This document shows positions 16,844 through 27,524 of a stretch of DNA of 61,365 nt, piece after piece. Source of the DNA: Ralstonia sp. ASV6. Lineage in GTDB: Bacteria; Pseudomonadota; Gammaproteobacteria; Burkholderiales; Burkholderiaceae. The stretch spans positions 1 through 61,365 of the forward strand of contig NZ_JAELUI010000009.1 of assembly GCF_016429285.1 (NCBI RefSeq), in the 5' to 3' direction. Position 1 is the first letter of the stretch. Each line of letters starts with the position of its first letter. Made by a program: the position numbers and the translations under genes. The notes under the pieces are model-generated. The model searched no databases. It was given only the letters and a program-made list of their open reading frames with translations, and was not told the DNA's origin.

Positions 16844-19432
16844 ATGCGTTTGGACAAACTGACCACCCGCTTCCAGGAAGCGCTGGCCGACGCGCAGAGC
16901 CTGGCGCTGGGCAACGACAATCCGTACATCGAACCGATCCACCTGCTGCTGGCGATGCTGCGCCAGCCGGATGGAGCCACCAAGAACCTGCTGGCCCGCG
17001 CGGGCGTCAACACGGGTGCGCTGGACACGGCGCTGGACCGCGCCATCAAGCACCTGCCGCAGGTGCAGGGGGGCGAACAGGTGCAGGTCGGCCGAGACCT
17101 GGGCAACCTGCTGCAGCAGACCGAGAAAGAAGGCATCAAGCGTGGCGACCAATTCATCGCCAGCGAGCTGTTCCTGCTGGCCGCCGCTGACGACAAGGGC
17201 GAGGCCGGCCGCATCGCACGCGAACACGGCTTGGCTCGCAAAGCGCTCGAATCGGCCATCGACGCCGTACGCGGCGGCCAGACCGTCGGCAGCGCCGAGG
17301 CCGAAAGCCAGCGCGAGGCGCTCAAGAAGTACACGATCGACCTGACCGAGCGTGCCCGAAGCGGCAAGCTCGACCCTGTCATCGGCCGCGATGACGAAAT
17401 CCGCCGCGCCATCCAGATCCTGCAACGCCGCACCAAAAACAACCCGGTGCTGATTGGCGAGCCGGGCGTGGGCAAGACGGCCATCGTTGAGGGGCTGGCG
17501 CAGCGCATCGTCAATGAAGAGGTGCCGGAAAGCCTGAAGGGCAAGCGCGTGCTCGTGCTGGATATGGCGGGCTTGCTGGCCGGTGCCAAGTACCGTGGCG
17601 AGTTCGAAGAGCGCCTGAAGGCCGTGCTCAACGACATCGCCAAGGAAGAGGGCCAGACCATCCTCTTCATCGACGAAATCCACACCATGGTGGGCGCGGG
17701 CAAGGCCGAAGGTGCGATGGACGCGGGCAACATGCTCAAGCCCGCACTTGCGCGCGGCGAGCTGCATTGCATCGGCGCGACCACGCTGGATGAATACCGC
17801 AAGTACATCGAGAAGGATGCCGCGCTGGAGCGCCGCTTCCAGAAGGTGCTCGTGGACGAACCGAGCGTGGAAGCGACCATTGCCATCCTGCGTGGCCTGC
17901 AGGAGAAGTACGAACTGCACCACGGCGTGGAGATTACCGACCCGGCCATCGTGGCCGCGGCGGAACTCAGCCACCGCTACATCACGGACCGCTTCTTGCC
18001 GGACAAGGCAATTGACCTGATCGACGAAGCGGCCGCGCGCATCAAGATGGAAATCGACTCGAAGCCCGAGGTGATGGACAAGCTGGATCGTCGCCTGATC
18101 CAGCTCAAGATCGAGCGCGAAGCGGTGAAGAAGGAAACCGACGAAGCTTCGCAGAAACGCCTGGAGCTGATCGAGCAGGAGATCGAACGCCTGCAGAAGG
18201 AATACGCCGATCTGGATGAAATCTGGAAAGCCGAGAAGGGCGCAGCGCAAGGCACGGCCGTGCTCAAGGAGGAGATCGACAAGATCAAACTTGAGATTGC
18301 CAAGCTGCAACGCGAAGGCAAGTTCGACAAGGTGGCCGAACTGCAATACGGCAAGCTGCCCGAGTTGGAAGGCAAGCTGAAGGCCGCGACCGACGCGGAG
18401 ACCGCCAGCCAGAAGCAGCCGAACAAACTGTTGCGCACGCAGGTGGGCGCGGAAGAAATTGCCGAAGTCGTCAGCCGTGCTACGGGCATCCCCGTGTCGA
18501 AGATGATGACTGGCGAGCGCGAGAAGCTGCTCAAGATGGAAGACCGTCTGCACGAACGTGTGGTGGGCCAGGACGAGGCCGTGCGCCTGGTGTCGGACGC
18601 CATCCGCCGCTCGCGAGCCGGCATTGCGGACGAAAACAAGCCTTACGGTTCGTTCCTGTTCCTGGGCCCGACGGGCGTCGGCAAGACCGAGCTGTGCAAG
18701 GCGTTGGCCGGCTTCCTGTTCGATTCGGAAGAGCACTTGATCCGCATCGACATGAGCGAGTTCATGGAGAAGCATTCCGTGAGCCGTCTGATCGGCGCGC
18801 CTCCGGGCTATGTCGGCTATGAGGAGGGCGGCTACCTGACCGAAGCCGTGCGCCGTAAGCCGTACAGCGTGGTGCTGCTCGATGAGGTGGAGAAGGCCCA
18901 CCCGGACGTCTTCAACGTGTTGCTGCAGGTGCTGGACGATGGCCGCCTGACCGATGGCCAGGGTCGCACGGTGGACTTCAAGAACACGGTGATCGTGATG
19001 ACGTCCAACCTCGGCTCGCAGTTGATCCAGTCGATGACGGGTGAACCGTTCGATGTGGTGAAAGGCGCCGTGTGGCAGGAGGTGAAGACTCATTTCCGCC
19101 CCGAGTTCCTGAACCGGATCGATGAGGTGGTGGTGTTCCACTCGCTCGACCAGCGCAATATCGAGTCGATTGCGCGCATCCAGCTCAAGCGTCTGGCGGC
19201 ACGTCTGGCGCAGATGGACCTGACGCTGGAGATTACGGACGAGGCGGTTGCCAAGCTGGCCTCCGCTGGGTACGACCCGGTGTTTGGTGCGCGGCCGCTG
19301 AAGCGCGCCATCCAGCAGCAGATCGAGAACCCGGTCGCGCGGATGATCCTGGAGGGCAAGTTCGCCCCGAAGGATGTGGTGCCGGTGGACTACCGCGACG
19401 GCCACTTCACGTTCGAGCGCGTGGTGCACTGA
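16844..19432 (+). CDS. clpB: ATP-dependent disaggregase
   Basis: An 862-residue AAA+ hexameric chaperone that pulls apart protein aggregates together with DnaK. The order is the N-terminal Clp repeat domain (1-145), the first ATPase with Walker [10 protein letters not shown], a coiled-coil middle domain (about 400-530, rich in Glu/Lys/Leu), and the second ATPase with Walker [10 protein letters not shown]. There is no ClpP-binding IGF loop. The ATG at 16844 follows AAGGGG and gives the usual [14 protein letters not shown] start. An internal start for ClpB-short was not assessed. Confidence 0.97.
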   Translation: MRLDKLTTRFQEALADAQSLALGNDNPYIEPIHLLLAMLRQPDGATKNLLARAGVNTGALDTALDRAIKHLPQVQGGEQVQVGRDLGNLLQQTEKEGIKRGDQFIASELFLLAAADDKGEAGRIAREHGLARKALESAIDAVRGGQTVGSAEAESQREALKKYTIDLTERARSGKLDPVIGRDDEIRRAIQILQRRTKNNPVLIGEPGVGKTAIVEGLAQRIVNEEVPESLKGKRVLVLDMAGLLAGAKYRGEFEERLKAVLNDIAKEEGQTILFIDEIHTMVGAGKAEGAMDAGNMLKPALARGELHCIGATTLDEYRKYIEKDAALERRFQKVLVDEPSVEATIAILRGLQEKYELHHGVEITDPAIVAAAELSHRYITDRFLPDKAIDLIDEAAARIKMEIDSKPEVMDKLDRRLIQLKIEREAVKKETDEASQKRLELIEQEIERLQKEYADLDEIWKAEKGAAQGTAVLKEEIDKIKLEIAKLQREGKFDKVAELQYGKLPELEGKLKAATDAETASQKQPNKLLRTQVGAEEIAEVVSRATGIPVSKMMTGEREKLLKMEDRLHERVVGQDEAVRLVSDAIRRSRAGIADENKPYGSFLFLGPTGVGKTELCKALAGFLFDSEEHLIRIDMSEFMEKHSVSRLIGAPPGYVGYEEGGYLTEAVRRKPYSVVLLDEVEKAHPDVFNVLLQVLDDGRLTDGQGRTVDFKNTVIVMTSNLGSQLIQSMTGEPFDVVKGAVWQEVKTHFRPEFLNRIDEVVVFHSLDQRNIESIARIQLKRLAARLAQMDLTLEITDEAVAKLASAGYDPVFGARPLKRAIQQQIENPVARMILEGKFAPKDVVPVDYRDGHFTFERVVH

Positions 19433-19454
19433 ACTGCGCAGCGTGATGTTTGAG

Positions 19455-19483
19455 AAAGCCCGTCTTTGTGACGGGCTTTTTTT
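19455..19483 (+). terminator. Strong terminator after clpB
   Basis: AAAGCCCGTC (19455-19464) pairs perfectly with GACGGGCTTT (19470-19479), with a five-base loop and a T run to 19483. The A run on the left side makes it work in both directions, so it could also end the convergent sensor-kinase transcript. Confidence 0.9.
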
Positions 19484-19503
19484 ATGTCTTCATCAACGCG
19501 CTG

Positions 19504-20904
19504 TCAGGTGATGCGTGGCAGGCTGATGCGGAAAATCACGCCGCCTTCCTGCGCATTCGCCGCGTCGATTCGACCGCCGTGTGCCTGCACGATGGCCTGC
19601 GAAAGCGCCAGCCCAAGACCCGTACCCGGCGTCTCACTCGCCCGCGCACGCGCGCCACGGTAGAAGCGCTCGAAGATGTGCGGCAGCTCGGCAGGGGGAA
19701 TGCCGGGGCCATGGTCGCTGACTTGCAGGATGGCGTCGCCATGCTCGGCCGACCAGGCAATCTCGACCGTGGTGCCCGCCGGCGAAAACTTGACGGCGTT
19801 GTCCAGCAGATTGCTCAGGGCCAGGGTTGCCGGAGCACGGGCGATACGGATGGGCTGATTCGTGCCCGCCTGGGTGGCGAGGACGATGCCGCGATCCTGG
19901 GCGGCGGGTGCGACACGCTTGACGCATGCCTGCACGAGCTCAACCACCGGTACGACCTCCTGCATGCCCTGGTCCTGGCCAGCATCCAGGCGCGCGAGCA
20001 TCAGCAGTTCTTCCACCATCTGCGTGAGCCGTCCGACTTCTTCCACGCACGAGTGCAGGGTCTCGACATACTCTTCGCGGCTGCGCTCGCGCCGCAGCGT
20101 CACCTCAAGCTCGGTACGCAGCCGCGATAGCGGTGAGCGCAACTCGTGCGAGGCATCGGCCGTGAAGCGGCGCTGCATGTCGAAGCCGTGTTCAAGGCGA
20201 TCGAGCATGTCGTTGAGCGTGTCCACGAGCTTGCCGATATCGTCAGACGTACCGGGATGCGGCAGGCGCTCGTCGAGATTGTTGTCGCCGATTCGGCGGG
20301 CCTGCTTGACGACGTTGTCGATGGCACGAAAGACGCGCCGTGTGAGCATGGAGCCCGCCGTGCCGACAGCGAGCAGTAGCGCAATGGCCAGCCCGACGAA
20401 CAGCACCACTGCCGAGTCCAGGAGCCGATTGACGTCGTCCAGCGATCCCGCAACCTGGATGACCCTGGGGGATGCACCGCCGGTGAGTACCGGCAGCGAC
20501 ACCATGCGCAGCGGCTCTTCGCTGAAATCCTGCAGGGTCTCGAACACCGTTTCGCCTTGCGTGAGACGGCCGAGCAACGTCGGAGATGTCGGCAGACGGG
20601 TCGTGCCCAGGTTGGCACTGCGCGCAAGGACATCCCCTTGTGCATCGACGATCTGCACCAGACGGTCCAGGCGCACCAGGGAAGGTGGCGCCGTGCCTGC
20701 GGGCTTTTCATGCACGCGGATGGGTTGGTCTTTGCTACCCAGCAGCATACCGGCCTCGGTTTCCGCCAGTGCCAGCAGCGCGGCGTCCAGTTGCCGATGG
20801 GCGATGCGCGAGAGCTCCCACCACGCGGCAAAGGCCACGCCCGTCACAACGATCAGAATCACAGCCCAGTGCGCAAGGATCAGGCGGCGCTGAAAACTAA
20901 ACAT
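19504..20904 (-). CDS. Sensor histidine kinase of the RND efflux locus
   Basis: A 466-residue membrane kinase. TM1 is near residues 8-29, a periplasmic sensor of about 130 residues follows, TM2 is near 163-187, then HAMP, HisKA with His253 in ASHELRSPLS, and an HATPase domain (NLLDNAVKFSP, DHGPGIP, GTGLGL). The start overlaps the stop of the response-regulator gene by 8 bp, so the pair is cotranscribed. The locus suggests it senses a metal or another RND substrate. The sensor region has no obvious His- or Cys-rich metal site. Confidence 0.92.
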   Translation of the reverse strand: MFSFQRRLILAHWAVILIVVTGVAFAAWWELSRIAHRQLDAALLALAETEAGMLLGSKDQPIRVHEKPAGTAPPSLVRLDRLVQIVDAQGDVLARSANLGTTRLPTSPTLLGRLTQGETVFETLQDFSEEPLRMVSLPVLTGGASPRVIQVAGSLDDVNRLLDSAVVLFVGLAIALLLAVGTAGSMLTRRVFRAIDNVVKQARRIGDNNLDERLPHPGTSDDIGKLVDTLNDMLDRLEHGFDMQRRFTADASHELRSPLSRLRTELEVTLRRERSREEYVETLHSCVEEVGRLTQMVEELLMLARLDAGQDQGMQEVVPVVELVQACVKRVAPAAQDRGIVLATQAGTNQPIRIARAPATLALSNLLDNAVKFSPAGTTVEIAWSAEHGDAILQVSDHGPGIPPAELPHIFERFYRGARARASETPGTGLGLALSQAIVQAHGGRIDAANAQEGGVIFRISLPRIT

Positions 20905-21592
20905 GGTGATCCGATTGTGCGTGTGCCTGTGTGCTCAGGCGAAAGCCTTGTCCGCGTACGGTTTGAATGAGCGCCGGCAGGCCAGGTGGGTCGATCTTGC
21001 GGCGCAGGTTCTTCATGTGCACATCGATCAGGTTGTCGATGGCGATGAGGTCGGCATGCCAGATGTGTTCTGCAAGTTGAGCGCGGCTGACCACGCCACC
21101 GGCATGGCGCAAGAGCAGATCCAGGATGGCGTATTCCTTGGGTGTGACGTCGATGGCCGTACTTGCCCGCATGACCGAGCGTGTGGTGGGTTCAAGCTTG
21201 AGGTCACCCATGGCCAGCGCGGGCATCGGCACCAGCCTTGCCCGGCGCAGGAGCGCGCGAACGCGGGCCAGCAGTTCGTCAAACACGAAGGGCTTGGTCA
21301 GGTAGTCGTCGGCGCCGGTGTTGAGGCCGGTGATGCGGTCGGTGTGCGCGTCCCGTGCGGTCAGCATCAGGATCGGGGTCTGGATGTCACGCCGGCGCAA
21401 CTCGGCACAAAACGTCACGCCTTCTTTGCCAGGAAGCATCCAGTCGAGGATGACCAGATCGGCGGACCGGATCATCGGCTCGTGTGCCTCTTCCGCCGCG
21501 TGCGCAAGCGCCACCGTAAAGCCTTCTTCTTCCAGGCCTCGTGCCAGCAGGCGGGCGGCTTTGCGGTCGTCTTCGATCAGCAGGATGTTCAT
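20897..21592 (-). CDS. OmpR-family response regulator of the RND efflux locus
   Basis: A 231-residue regulator with a receiver domain and a C-terminal winged helix. Acidic residues near position 8 and Asp50 in LVILDWMLPG form the phosphorylation site, and the lysine is in YLTKPF. It is closest in style to the CusR/IrlR group that controls metal efflux. The gene is divergent from the RND operon, and a palindrome lies between them. It ends in TAG inside the kinase gene. Confidence 0.92.
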   Translation of the reverse strand: MNILLIEDDRKAARLLARGLEEEGFTVALAHAAEEAHEPMIRSADLVILDWMLPGKEGVTFCAELRRRDIQTPILMLTARDAHTDRITGLNTGADDYLTKPFVFDELLARVRALLRRARLVPMPALAMGDLKLEPTTRSVMRASTAIDVTPKEYAILDLLLRHAGGVVSRAQLAEHIWHADLIAIDNLIDVHMKNLRRKIDPPGLPALIQTVRGQGFRLSTQAHAQSDHHV

Positions 21593-21646
21593 CGGGTAGC
21601 ACGCATGGGGCGGCAGGACGGCGGGATTCTAGCAATGCGACCGGTT

Positions 21647-21685
21647 GATGTTCCTGAAGAAGAATTCAGGTTGCGCTGCAACATC
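21647..21685. promoter_or_regulatory. Palindromic operator candidate between the two-component genes and the RND operon
   Basis: CCTGAA-6-TTCAGG (21653-21670) is a perfect inverted repeat. It lies inside a wider one, GATGTT (21647-21652) with AACATC (21680-21685). It is about midway in the 167-bp divergent gap, so the response regulator could control both transcripts from here. Confidence 0.5.
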
Positions 21686-21759
21686 GTTGCGTAGCATGGC
21701 GACCGCGTCCTCATGGAGCGGATGCGCAGAACATCAACACGCATGTATTGGAGCACGCC

Positions 21760-22908
21760 ATGCAAGCCTCCTCGACTTCTTCCAAACGACTTCTCTATAG
21801 CGCCATCACGTTAGCCGTGGCGGGCGCTTGCCTGTGGGGCGCGCTGTCCCTGCATGCCAAGGAGCCCAGTGCTCAGGCGGTGGTCGCCGTTCAGCATCAG
21901 GATGACCGCATCGTGATTCCGGAGGCCTCGCCGCTGCGCCGCTCGCTGGTGGTGGCGGCCGCGTCGGAAGACGCCGTTTCTGCGGCGTTCGTGCTGCCGG
22001 CCTCGGTGGAGGCCGACCCGGGCAAGCTCGTCAAGGTGTTGCCGCCGCTGTCGGGCCGCATCGTGAGTCTGAACAAGCAGTTGGGGGATGAGGTCAAGGC
22101 TGGCGACGTGCTGTTCACGCTCGACTCGGCAGACCTGGCCGAGGCGACCAGCACCGCGGCCAAGGCGCAAGCGGCGCTTGTGCTGGCCAAGAAGAATCTG
22201 GATCGCCTGGCTGACCTGGACAAGGCCGACATTACGCCCCGACGCGATCTTGAGCAGGCACAGAACGACTATGCACAGGCCATGAGCGAGGCCGAGCGCG
22301 CCAACAACAAGCTGGCACAGCTCGGTGCCAAGGGTGGTGGGGCCAAGGTGTCCGGCGGGCACATTCTGTCGGTGCGCTCGCCCATCTCTGGCCGCGTTGT
22401 CGAGCTCAATGGTGCCACCGGCGGGTACTGGAACGACAGCAACGCGTCGGTGATGACGGTGGCGGATCTGTCCCGCGTGTTCGTCACGGCCAACGTGCAG
22501 GAGAAGGATCTGTCCAAGGTCTGCGTTGGCCAAGCGGCTGCCGTCAAGCTCGATGCCTACGCCGAACCGCTGGCGGCCAAGGTGCGCTACGTGGGCGAAA
22601 TGCTCGACCCCGACACGCGCACTGTGAAGGTGCGCATGGCATTCGACAACAAGGACGGGCACCTGAAGCCCGGCATGTTTGCGCAGGCCACGCTGCAGGG
22701 CCAGCCGCATACCGGCGTGATCGTGCCGATGTCGGCGCTGGTGCAGTCGGGCTTCAACACGCGCACGTTTGTCGAGGTGGCGCCGTGGCAGTTCCAGGCA
22801 CGCGTGGTCAAGACGGGGGCACAGGTTGGCGACAAGATCGAGATCCTCTCGGGCCTGAAGGCCGGTGAGCGCGTGGTGACCAAGGACGGAGTGCTGCTCA
22901 ATGATTGA
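21760..22908 (+). CDS. RND efflux periplasmic adaptor (CzcB/CusB-like)
   Basis: A 382-residue membrane fusion protein with an N-terminal signal anchor, a lipoyl half-motif (LPPLSGRIVSLNKQLGDEVKAG), an alpha-helical hairpin (about 115-190), the second lipoyl half and a beta-barrel. It links the inner-membrane pump to the outer-membrane channel. The ATG at 21760 follows GGAG. The stop lies inside the start of the pump gene (ATGATTGA), so the two are coupled. No N-terminal Met- or His-rich metal site like that of CusB was seen. Confidence 0.92.
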   Translation: MQASSTSSKRLLYSAITLAVAGACLWGALSLHAKEPSAQAVVAVQHQDDRIVIPEASPLRRSLVVAAASEDAVSAAFVLPASVEADPGKLVKVLPPLSGRIVSLNKQLGDEVKAGDVLFTLDSADLAEATSTAAKAQAALVLAKKNLDRLADLDKADITPRRDLEQAQNDYAQAMSEAERANNKLAQLGAKGGGAKVSGGHILSVRSPISGRVVELNGATGGYWNDSNASVMTVADLSRVFVTANVQEKDLSKVCVGQAAAVKLDAYAEPLAAKVRYVGEMLDPDTRTVKVRMAFDNKDGHLKPGMFAQATLQGQPHTGVIVPMSALVQSGFNTRTFVEVAPWQFQARVVKTGAQVGDKIEILSGLKAGERVVTKDGVLLND

Positions 22909-25900
22909 ACGTCTGGTCACGCTATGCTTCAACCGGCGCGGCATTGTCGTGCTGGTCTTCCTGATGGCCGCGCTATACGGCTGGTACTCGTGGAAGCAGT
23001 TGCCGCTTGAAGCCTATCCCGATATTGCCGACACCAGCTCGCAGGTCGTGACGCAGGTCAATGGCTTGGCGGCGGAAGAGGTCGAGCAGCAGATCACCAT
23101 TCCGCTGGAGCGCGCCATCATGGGCACGCCCGGCATGCATGTGATGCGCTCCAAGAGCACGTTCGGGCTGTCGCTGATTACCGTGGTGTTTCAGGATGGC
23201 GCGGAAGACTATTGGTCGCGCCAGCGCCTGCAGGAGAGCATCAACGGTGTCGATCTGCCCTATGGTGCCAAGCCGGGCATGGACCCGCTGACCTCGCCCA
23301 TTGGCGAGATCTACCGCTACACGCTCGAATCCAAGACACGCGATCTGCGTGAGCTGTCGGAGCTGCAGTTCTGGAAAGTCATCCCGCGCCTGAAGCAGGT
23401 GGCCGGCGTGGTGGATGTGGCCAACTTTGGCGGCCTGACCACGCAGTTCATGCTCGAATTCGATCCGGCCAAGATGACCAAGTACAACGTGTCATTGAGC
23501 CAGATCTCGCAGGCCATCCAGGCCAACAACGCCAACGCGGGCGGCAGCATCATGCAACGCGGGGAGCAGGGCCTGGTGGTGCGCGGCGTCGGATTGATCC
23601 GCAACTTGGATGATCTCGGCAACGTTGTCGTGAGCCAGAAGGGCGGTGTGCCGGTCTTGATCAAGGACATCGGCCAGGTCGTGCTCGGTCACCATGAGCG
23701 CAACGGCATTCTCGGCCGGGACGGCAATCCCGACACGATCCAGGGCATCACGCTGCTGCTGCGCGGCCAGAACCCGTCCGTCGTCATGAAAGGAGTGCAC
23801 GAGGCCGTGCGCGACCTCAACGAGCACATCCTGCCGAAGGACGTAAAGGTAGTGGCGTATATCGACCGCAGCAAGCTGGTGGAGGCCACCGTCCACACCG
23901 TCGGCAAGACCTTGATCGAGGGCATGGTGCTGGTGTCGCTGGTGCTGCTGCTGTTCCTGGGCAGCCCGCGTGCGGCGCTGATCGTGGCGGTGACGATTCC
24001 GTTTTCGCTGTTGGCCGCGTTCATCCTGATGCACCACTTCAAGATTCCGGCCAACCTGCTGTCGCTGGGTGCGATCGACTTCGGCATCATCGTCGACGGT
24101 GCGATCGTGATGATGGAAAACATCCTGCGCAAGCGTGAAGAAGAGGAAGGGCGCGAGCTGGACGGCGCTGACATCATGGCCGCCGCGCGTCAGGTCACGC
24201 GCCCGATCTTCTTTGGCATGGTGGTCATTATCGTGGCCTACCTGCCGCTGTTTGCCTTCCAGCGCATTGAGTACAAGCTGTTTTCGCCGATGGCGTTTGC
24301 GGTGGGGTTTGCGTTGTTTGGCGCGCTGCTGGTGGCGCTGTTGCTGGTGCCTGGCCTGGCGTACTGGGCGTATCGCAAGCCGGCCAAGATGTTCCACAAC
24401 CCGGTGTTGCAGTGGCTGACGCCGCGTTATGAGGGGTTGCTCAACCGGGTGGTCGGCAAGTCGCGCGCCATGATTGGCCTGGCTGTGGCCACGCTGGCGG
24501 GGGTGGTGATTCTGGGTGCGTCCATCGGGCGGGATTTCCTGCCCTATCTGGATGAGGGCTCGATCTGGCTGCAGGTGACGCTGCCTCCCGGCATTTCGCT
24601 GGACAAGGCATCGGAGATGGCCGGCAAGCTGCGCGAGGCTGCACTGGAGTTTCCGGAAGTCGAGCACATCGTCACGCAGGTCGGCCGCAATGATGAGGGG
24701 ACGGACCCGTTCTCGCCGTCGCACATTGAAAGCGCGGTGACGCTGCATCCGTACAGCGAATGGAAGACCGGCCGCGACAAGCAGCAGTTGATTGCCAAGA
24801 TGGCCGAGCGCTTTCAACAGTTGCCCGGCATTCAGGTGGGCTTCTCGCAGCCGATGATCGATGGCGTGCTCGACAAGCTGGCCGGTGCGCACAGCGATCT
24901 GGTGGTCAAGGTCTACGGCAACGACTTTGCGCAGACCCGGCAGTTGACCGCGTCGATCGAGCGACTGCTCAAGACCGTGCCCGGTGCGCAGGACGTGATC
25001 ATCGATCAGGAACCGCCGCTGCCGCAGGTGCGTATCGATGTGGACCGCGCAGCGGCTGCCCGCCTGGGCATCAACATTGCCGATGTGATGGACCTGATCC
25101 AGACCGGCATTGGCGGCAGCCCGGTCACGAAGGTGTTCGTGGAAGACCGCAGCTACGACGTGGCCGCACGCTTTGTCGGCACCTCGCGCAACAACCCAGA
25201 ATCCATCGGAAACCTGACGCTGACCACCGCCAGCGGCGCACACATTGCCCTGGCGCAGATCGCCAAGGTGGGCTTTGCCGAAGGGGAAACCACCATCACG
25301 CGTGAGATGAACAAACGCCACTTGACCGTGCGGCTGAACTTGCGTGGGCGCGATCTCGCCTCGTTCCTGGAGGAAGCCAAACAGCGCATCGACCAGGAGA
25401 TTCAGTACGACCACACGCGCAACCAGATTGCGTGGGGCGGCCAGTTTGAGAACCAGCAGCGTGCGCAAGCCCGCCTGGCACTGATTCTGCCGATGGTGCT
25501 GGCGCTGATGTTCGTGCTGCTGTTTGCCGAGTTCAAGAACCTGCGCCAGCCTGCGTTGATTCTGTGCGCGGTGCCGTTGGCCACGCTGGGCGGGCTGGTG
25601 GCGTTGCATTTGCGCGGCATGACGCTGAACGTGTCGTCTGCGGTGGGCTTCATCGCCCTGTTTGGGGTGGCGGTGCTCAACGCCATCATCATGGTCTCCA
25701 ACCTGAACCGCTGGAGAAAGCAGCCCGGCCTCAGCCTGAAAGACGCCGTGGTGGGCGGCGCGCGTGAGCGCACGCGCCCGGTGCTGATGACGGCAACCGT
25801 GGCCGCGCTGGGTTTGATTCCCGCAGCGTTGGCACACGGTCTTGGCAGCGATGTGCAGCGGCCGCTGGCCACCGTGGTGGTGGGCGGTCTGACCAGCGCA

Positions 25901-26017
25901 ACCGTGCTCACGCTGGTGTTGTTGCCCGCACTGTATTACCTGATTGAAGAGCGAGCCGCCCGACGCAAGCGTCCGGAAGGCCCGGTCGCCTATGTTGCAA
26001 CGGAGGGGGAATCGTAA
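22901..26017 (+). CDS. RND efflux permease, heavy-metal (CzcA/CusA) type
   Basis: A 1038-residue proton-driven pump with the RND layout of 12 helices and two large periplasmic loops. Helix 4 has Asp393, Asp399 and Glu406 in DFGIIVDGAIVMMEN, the proton-relay pattern of heavy-metal RND pumps. The CzcA-type GGVPVLIKDIGQV block is also present. The substrate ion cannot be read off: a CusA-like methionine relay was not confirmed. It overlaps the adaptor gene upstream and the channel gene downstream. Confidence 0.92.
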   Translation: MIERLVTLCFNRRGIVVLVFLMAALYGWYSWKQLPLEAYPDIADTSSQVVTQVNGLAAEEVEQQITIPLERAIMGTPGMHVMRSKSTFGLSLITVVFQDGAEDYWSRQRLQESINGVDLPYGAKPGMDPLTSPIGEIYRYTLESKTRDLRELSELQFWKVIPRLKQVAGVVDVANFGGLTTQFMLEFDPAKMTKYNVSLSQISQAIQANNANAGGSIMQRGEQGLVVRGVGLIRNLDDLGNVVVSQKGGVPVLIKDIGQVVLGHHERNGILGRDGNPDTIQGITLLLRGQNPSVVMKGVHEAVRDLNEHILPKDVKVVAYIDRSKLVEATVHTVGKTLIEGMVLVSLVLLLFLGSPRAALIVAVTIPFSLLAAFILMHHFKIPANLLSLGAIDFGIIVDGAIVMMENILRKREEEEGRELDGADIMAAARQVTRPIFFGMVVIIVAYLPLFAFQRIEYKLFSPMAFAVGFALFGALLVALLLVPGLAYWAYRKPAKMFHNPVLQWLTPRYEGLLNRVVGKSRAMIGLAVATLAGVVILGASIGRDFLPYLDEGSIWLQVTLPPGISLDKASEMAGKLREAALEFPEVEHIVTQVGRNDEGTDPFSPSHIESAVTLHPYSEWKTGRDKQQLIAKMAERFQQLPGIQVGFSQPMIDGVLDKLAGAHSDLVVKVYGNDFAQTRQLTASIERLLKTVPGAQDVIIDQEPPLPQVRIDVDRAAAARLGINIADVMDLIQTGIGGSPVTKVFVEDRSYDVAARFVGTSRNNPESIGNLTLTTASGAHIALAQIAKVGFAEGETTITREMNKRHLTVRLNLRGRDLASFLEEAKQRIDQEIQYDHTRNQIAWGGQFENQQRAQARLALILPMVLALMFVLLFAEFKNLRQPALILCAVPLATLGGLVALHLRGMTLNVSSAVGFIALFGVAVLNAIIMVSNLNRWRKQPGLSLKDAVVGGARERTRPVLMTATVAALGLIPAALAHGLGSDVQRPLATVVVGGLTSATVLTLVLLPALYYLIEERAARRKRPEGPVAYVATEGES

Positions 26018-27492
26018 TGCGCCGCATGACATGTATTGCCGCCAGCGTCGTGCTGTTGGTGACTGCCGCGGGTTGTGCCGTGGGGCCAGACTTCAAGCGC
26101 CCGGCGGCTCCGGATGTGCCCGGATACACGGCCAATCAACCGGCGACCACCGTAGCGACACCGACGCAGGACGGGCAGCCCCAGCGCCTGAACCAGGGGC
26201 AGGCCGTCTCGGCCAAGTGGTGGACGCTGTTCGGCTCCGACGCATTGAATACGCTGGTGGAAGAGGCCCTCAAGGCGAACCCCGACCTGCAGTCGGCCAA
26301 GGCCGCACTGCGTGCCGCCCAGGAAAACCTGGCGGCGCAGCGGGCCGACTTTTTCCCAACGCTAGATGGTTCGCACAACTCGTCACGCACGCGGAATGCC
26401 AAGGCGATCGCCAGCCCGCTCAAGTCCAACGCGGATCTCTATTCGCTACATACGTCGCAGCTCGTGGTGTCCTACATGCCCGACGTGTTCGGTGGGGTCC
26501 GGCGGCAGGTTGAGTCGACCGCAGCCCAGACGGAGGCGGTGCGCTTCGAGTACGAAGCCGCCTACCTGACGCTGACTTCCAGCGTGGTCAACGCAGCCAT
26601 CCAGGAGGCAGCGCTGCGTGCGCAGGTCAGGGCGACGCAGGAGGCCGTGAAGGTCGCCAACCAGTTGCTGGAAGCCACCCGCAAGCAACAGCGCGCAGGG
26701 CTGCTGGGCGGCGCCGACGTGGCTGCGCAGGAAGCCGCGCTCGCGCAGATGGAGGCCAGCTTGCCCCCGCTTGAGAAGCAACTGGCGCAGCAGCGCAACC
26801 TCATCACCGTGTTGGCTGGCCGCTACCCGAGCGACGAGATCACGCAGCGGTTCGAGTTGGACGCATTGCATTTGCCGGCTGAACTGCCGCTGAGCCTGCC
26901 GTCTCAACTGGTTGAGCAGCGGCCCGACATTCGGGCGGCACAGGCGCAACTGCATGCGGCCAGTGCGGACATTGGCGTGGCGATTGCAGCACGCCTGCCC
27001 AGCGTGACCTTGACCGGCAACGTCGGCAGCTCGGAGGAGTTGTTGCGCATGCTGTTCTCCAGCGGTACGGGCCTGTGGAATCTCTCGGCTGGCTTGGCGG
27101 TGCCGATTTTCCATGGCGGCGGCCTGATGCACCAACAACGTGCCGCAGAGGCCCTGTATGACCAGGCAGCCGCGCAATACCGCAGTACGGTACTGACGGC
27201 GTTCCAGAACGTGGCAGATACGCTGCACGCCATCCAAGCCGATGCGCGCTCCCTGCAAAGCGCACACAAGGCCGAACTGGCCGCTCGCAAGAGCCTGAAT
27301 ATGGCGCAGCGCCAACTGGCAGCCGGCATGGTCGGCTCGCCCGCCGTCTTGCAGGCGGAGCAGGCGTATCAGCAAGCCCTGGTGAGCGTTGCGCAAGCCC
27401 GCGCGGACCGGTTTGTCGATTCCGTGGCGCTGCTGCAGGCGCTGGGCGGTGGCTGGTGGGCGCGTGAAGAGCAAGTCGCAGGCAGCAGTTAA
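26017..27492 (+). CDS. Outer-membrane efflux channel, NodT family lipoprotein
   Basis: A 491-residue TolC-like channel subunit. The signal peptide ends in a lipobox (VTAAGC), and the rest has the two OEP repeats with long helices (AKAALRAAQENLAAQRADFFP, in part, and the DIRAAQAQL block). The start shares a base with the pump stop (TAATG). It completes a three-part efflux system with the two upstream genes and is followed by a strong terminator. Confidence 0.93.
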   Translation: MRRMTCIAASVVLLVTAAGCAVGPDFKRPAAPDVPGYTANQPATTVATPTQDGQPQRLNQGQAVSAKWWTLFGSDALNTLVEEALKANPDLQSAKAALRAAQENLAAQRADFFPTLDGSHNSSRTRNAKAIASPLKSNADLYSLHTSQLVVSYMPDVFGGVRRQVESTAAQTEAVRFEYEAAYLTLTSSVVNAAIQEAALRAQVRATQEAVKVANQLLEATRKQQRAGLLGGADVAAQEAALAQMEASLPPLEKQLAQQRNLITVLAGRYPSDEITQRFELDALHLPAELPLSLPSQLVEQRPDIRAAQAQLHAASADIGVAIAARLPSVTLTGNVGSSEELLRMLFSSGTGLWNLSAGLAVPIFHGGGLMHQQRAAEALYDQAAAQYRSTVLTAFQNVADTLHAIQADARSLQSAHKAELAARKSLNMAQRQLAAGMVGSPAVLQAEQAYQQALVSVAQARADRFVDSVALLQALGGGWWAREEQVAGSS

Positions 27493-27524
27493 GCTACGCC
27501 ATCAAGAAAGAAGAGCGCGATCCT

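Noticed and set aside
16748-19429. A long open frame (about 890 codons) antisense to clpB
   Set aside because: It mirrors the codon pattern of clpB, which has clear family motifs over its whole length. Long antisense frames are common in high-GC genes.
23492-26032. A long antisense frame over the RND pump gene
   Set aside because: It is a shadow of the pump gene in high-GC DNA, and its composition (His/Arg/Gln-rich) is that of a non-coding frame.
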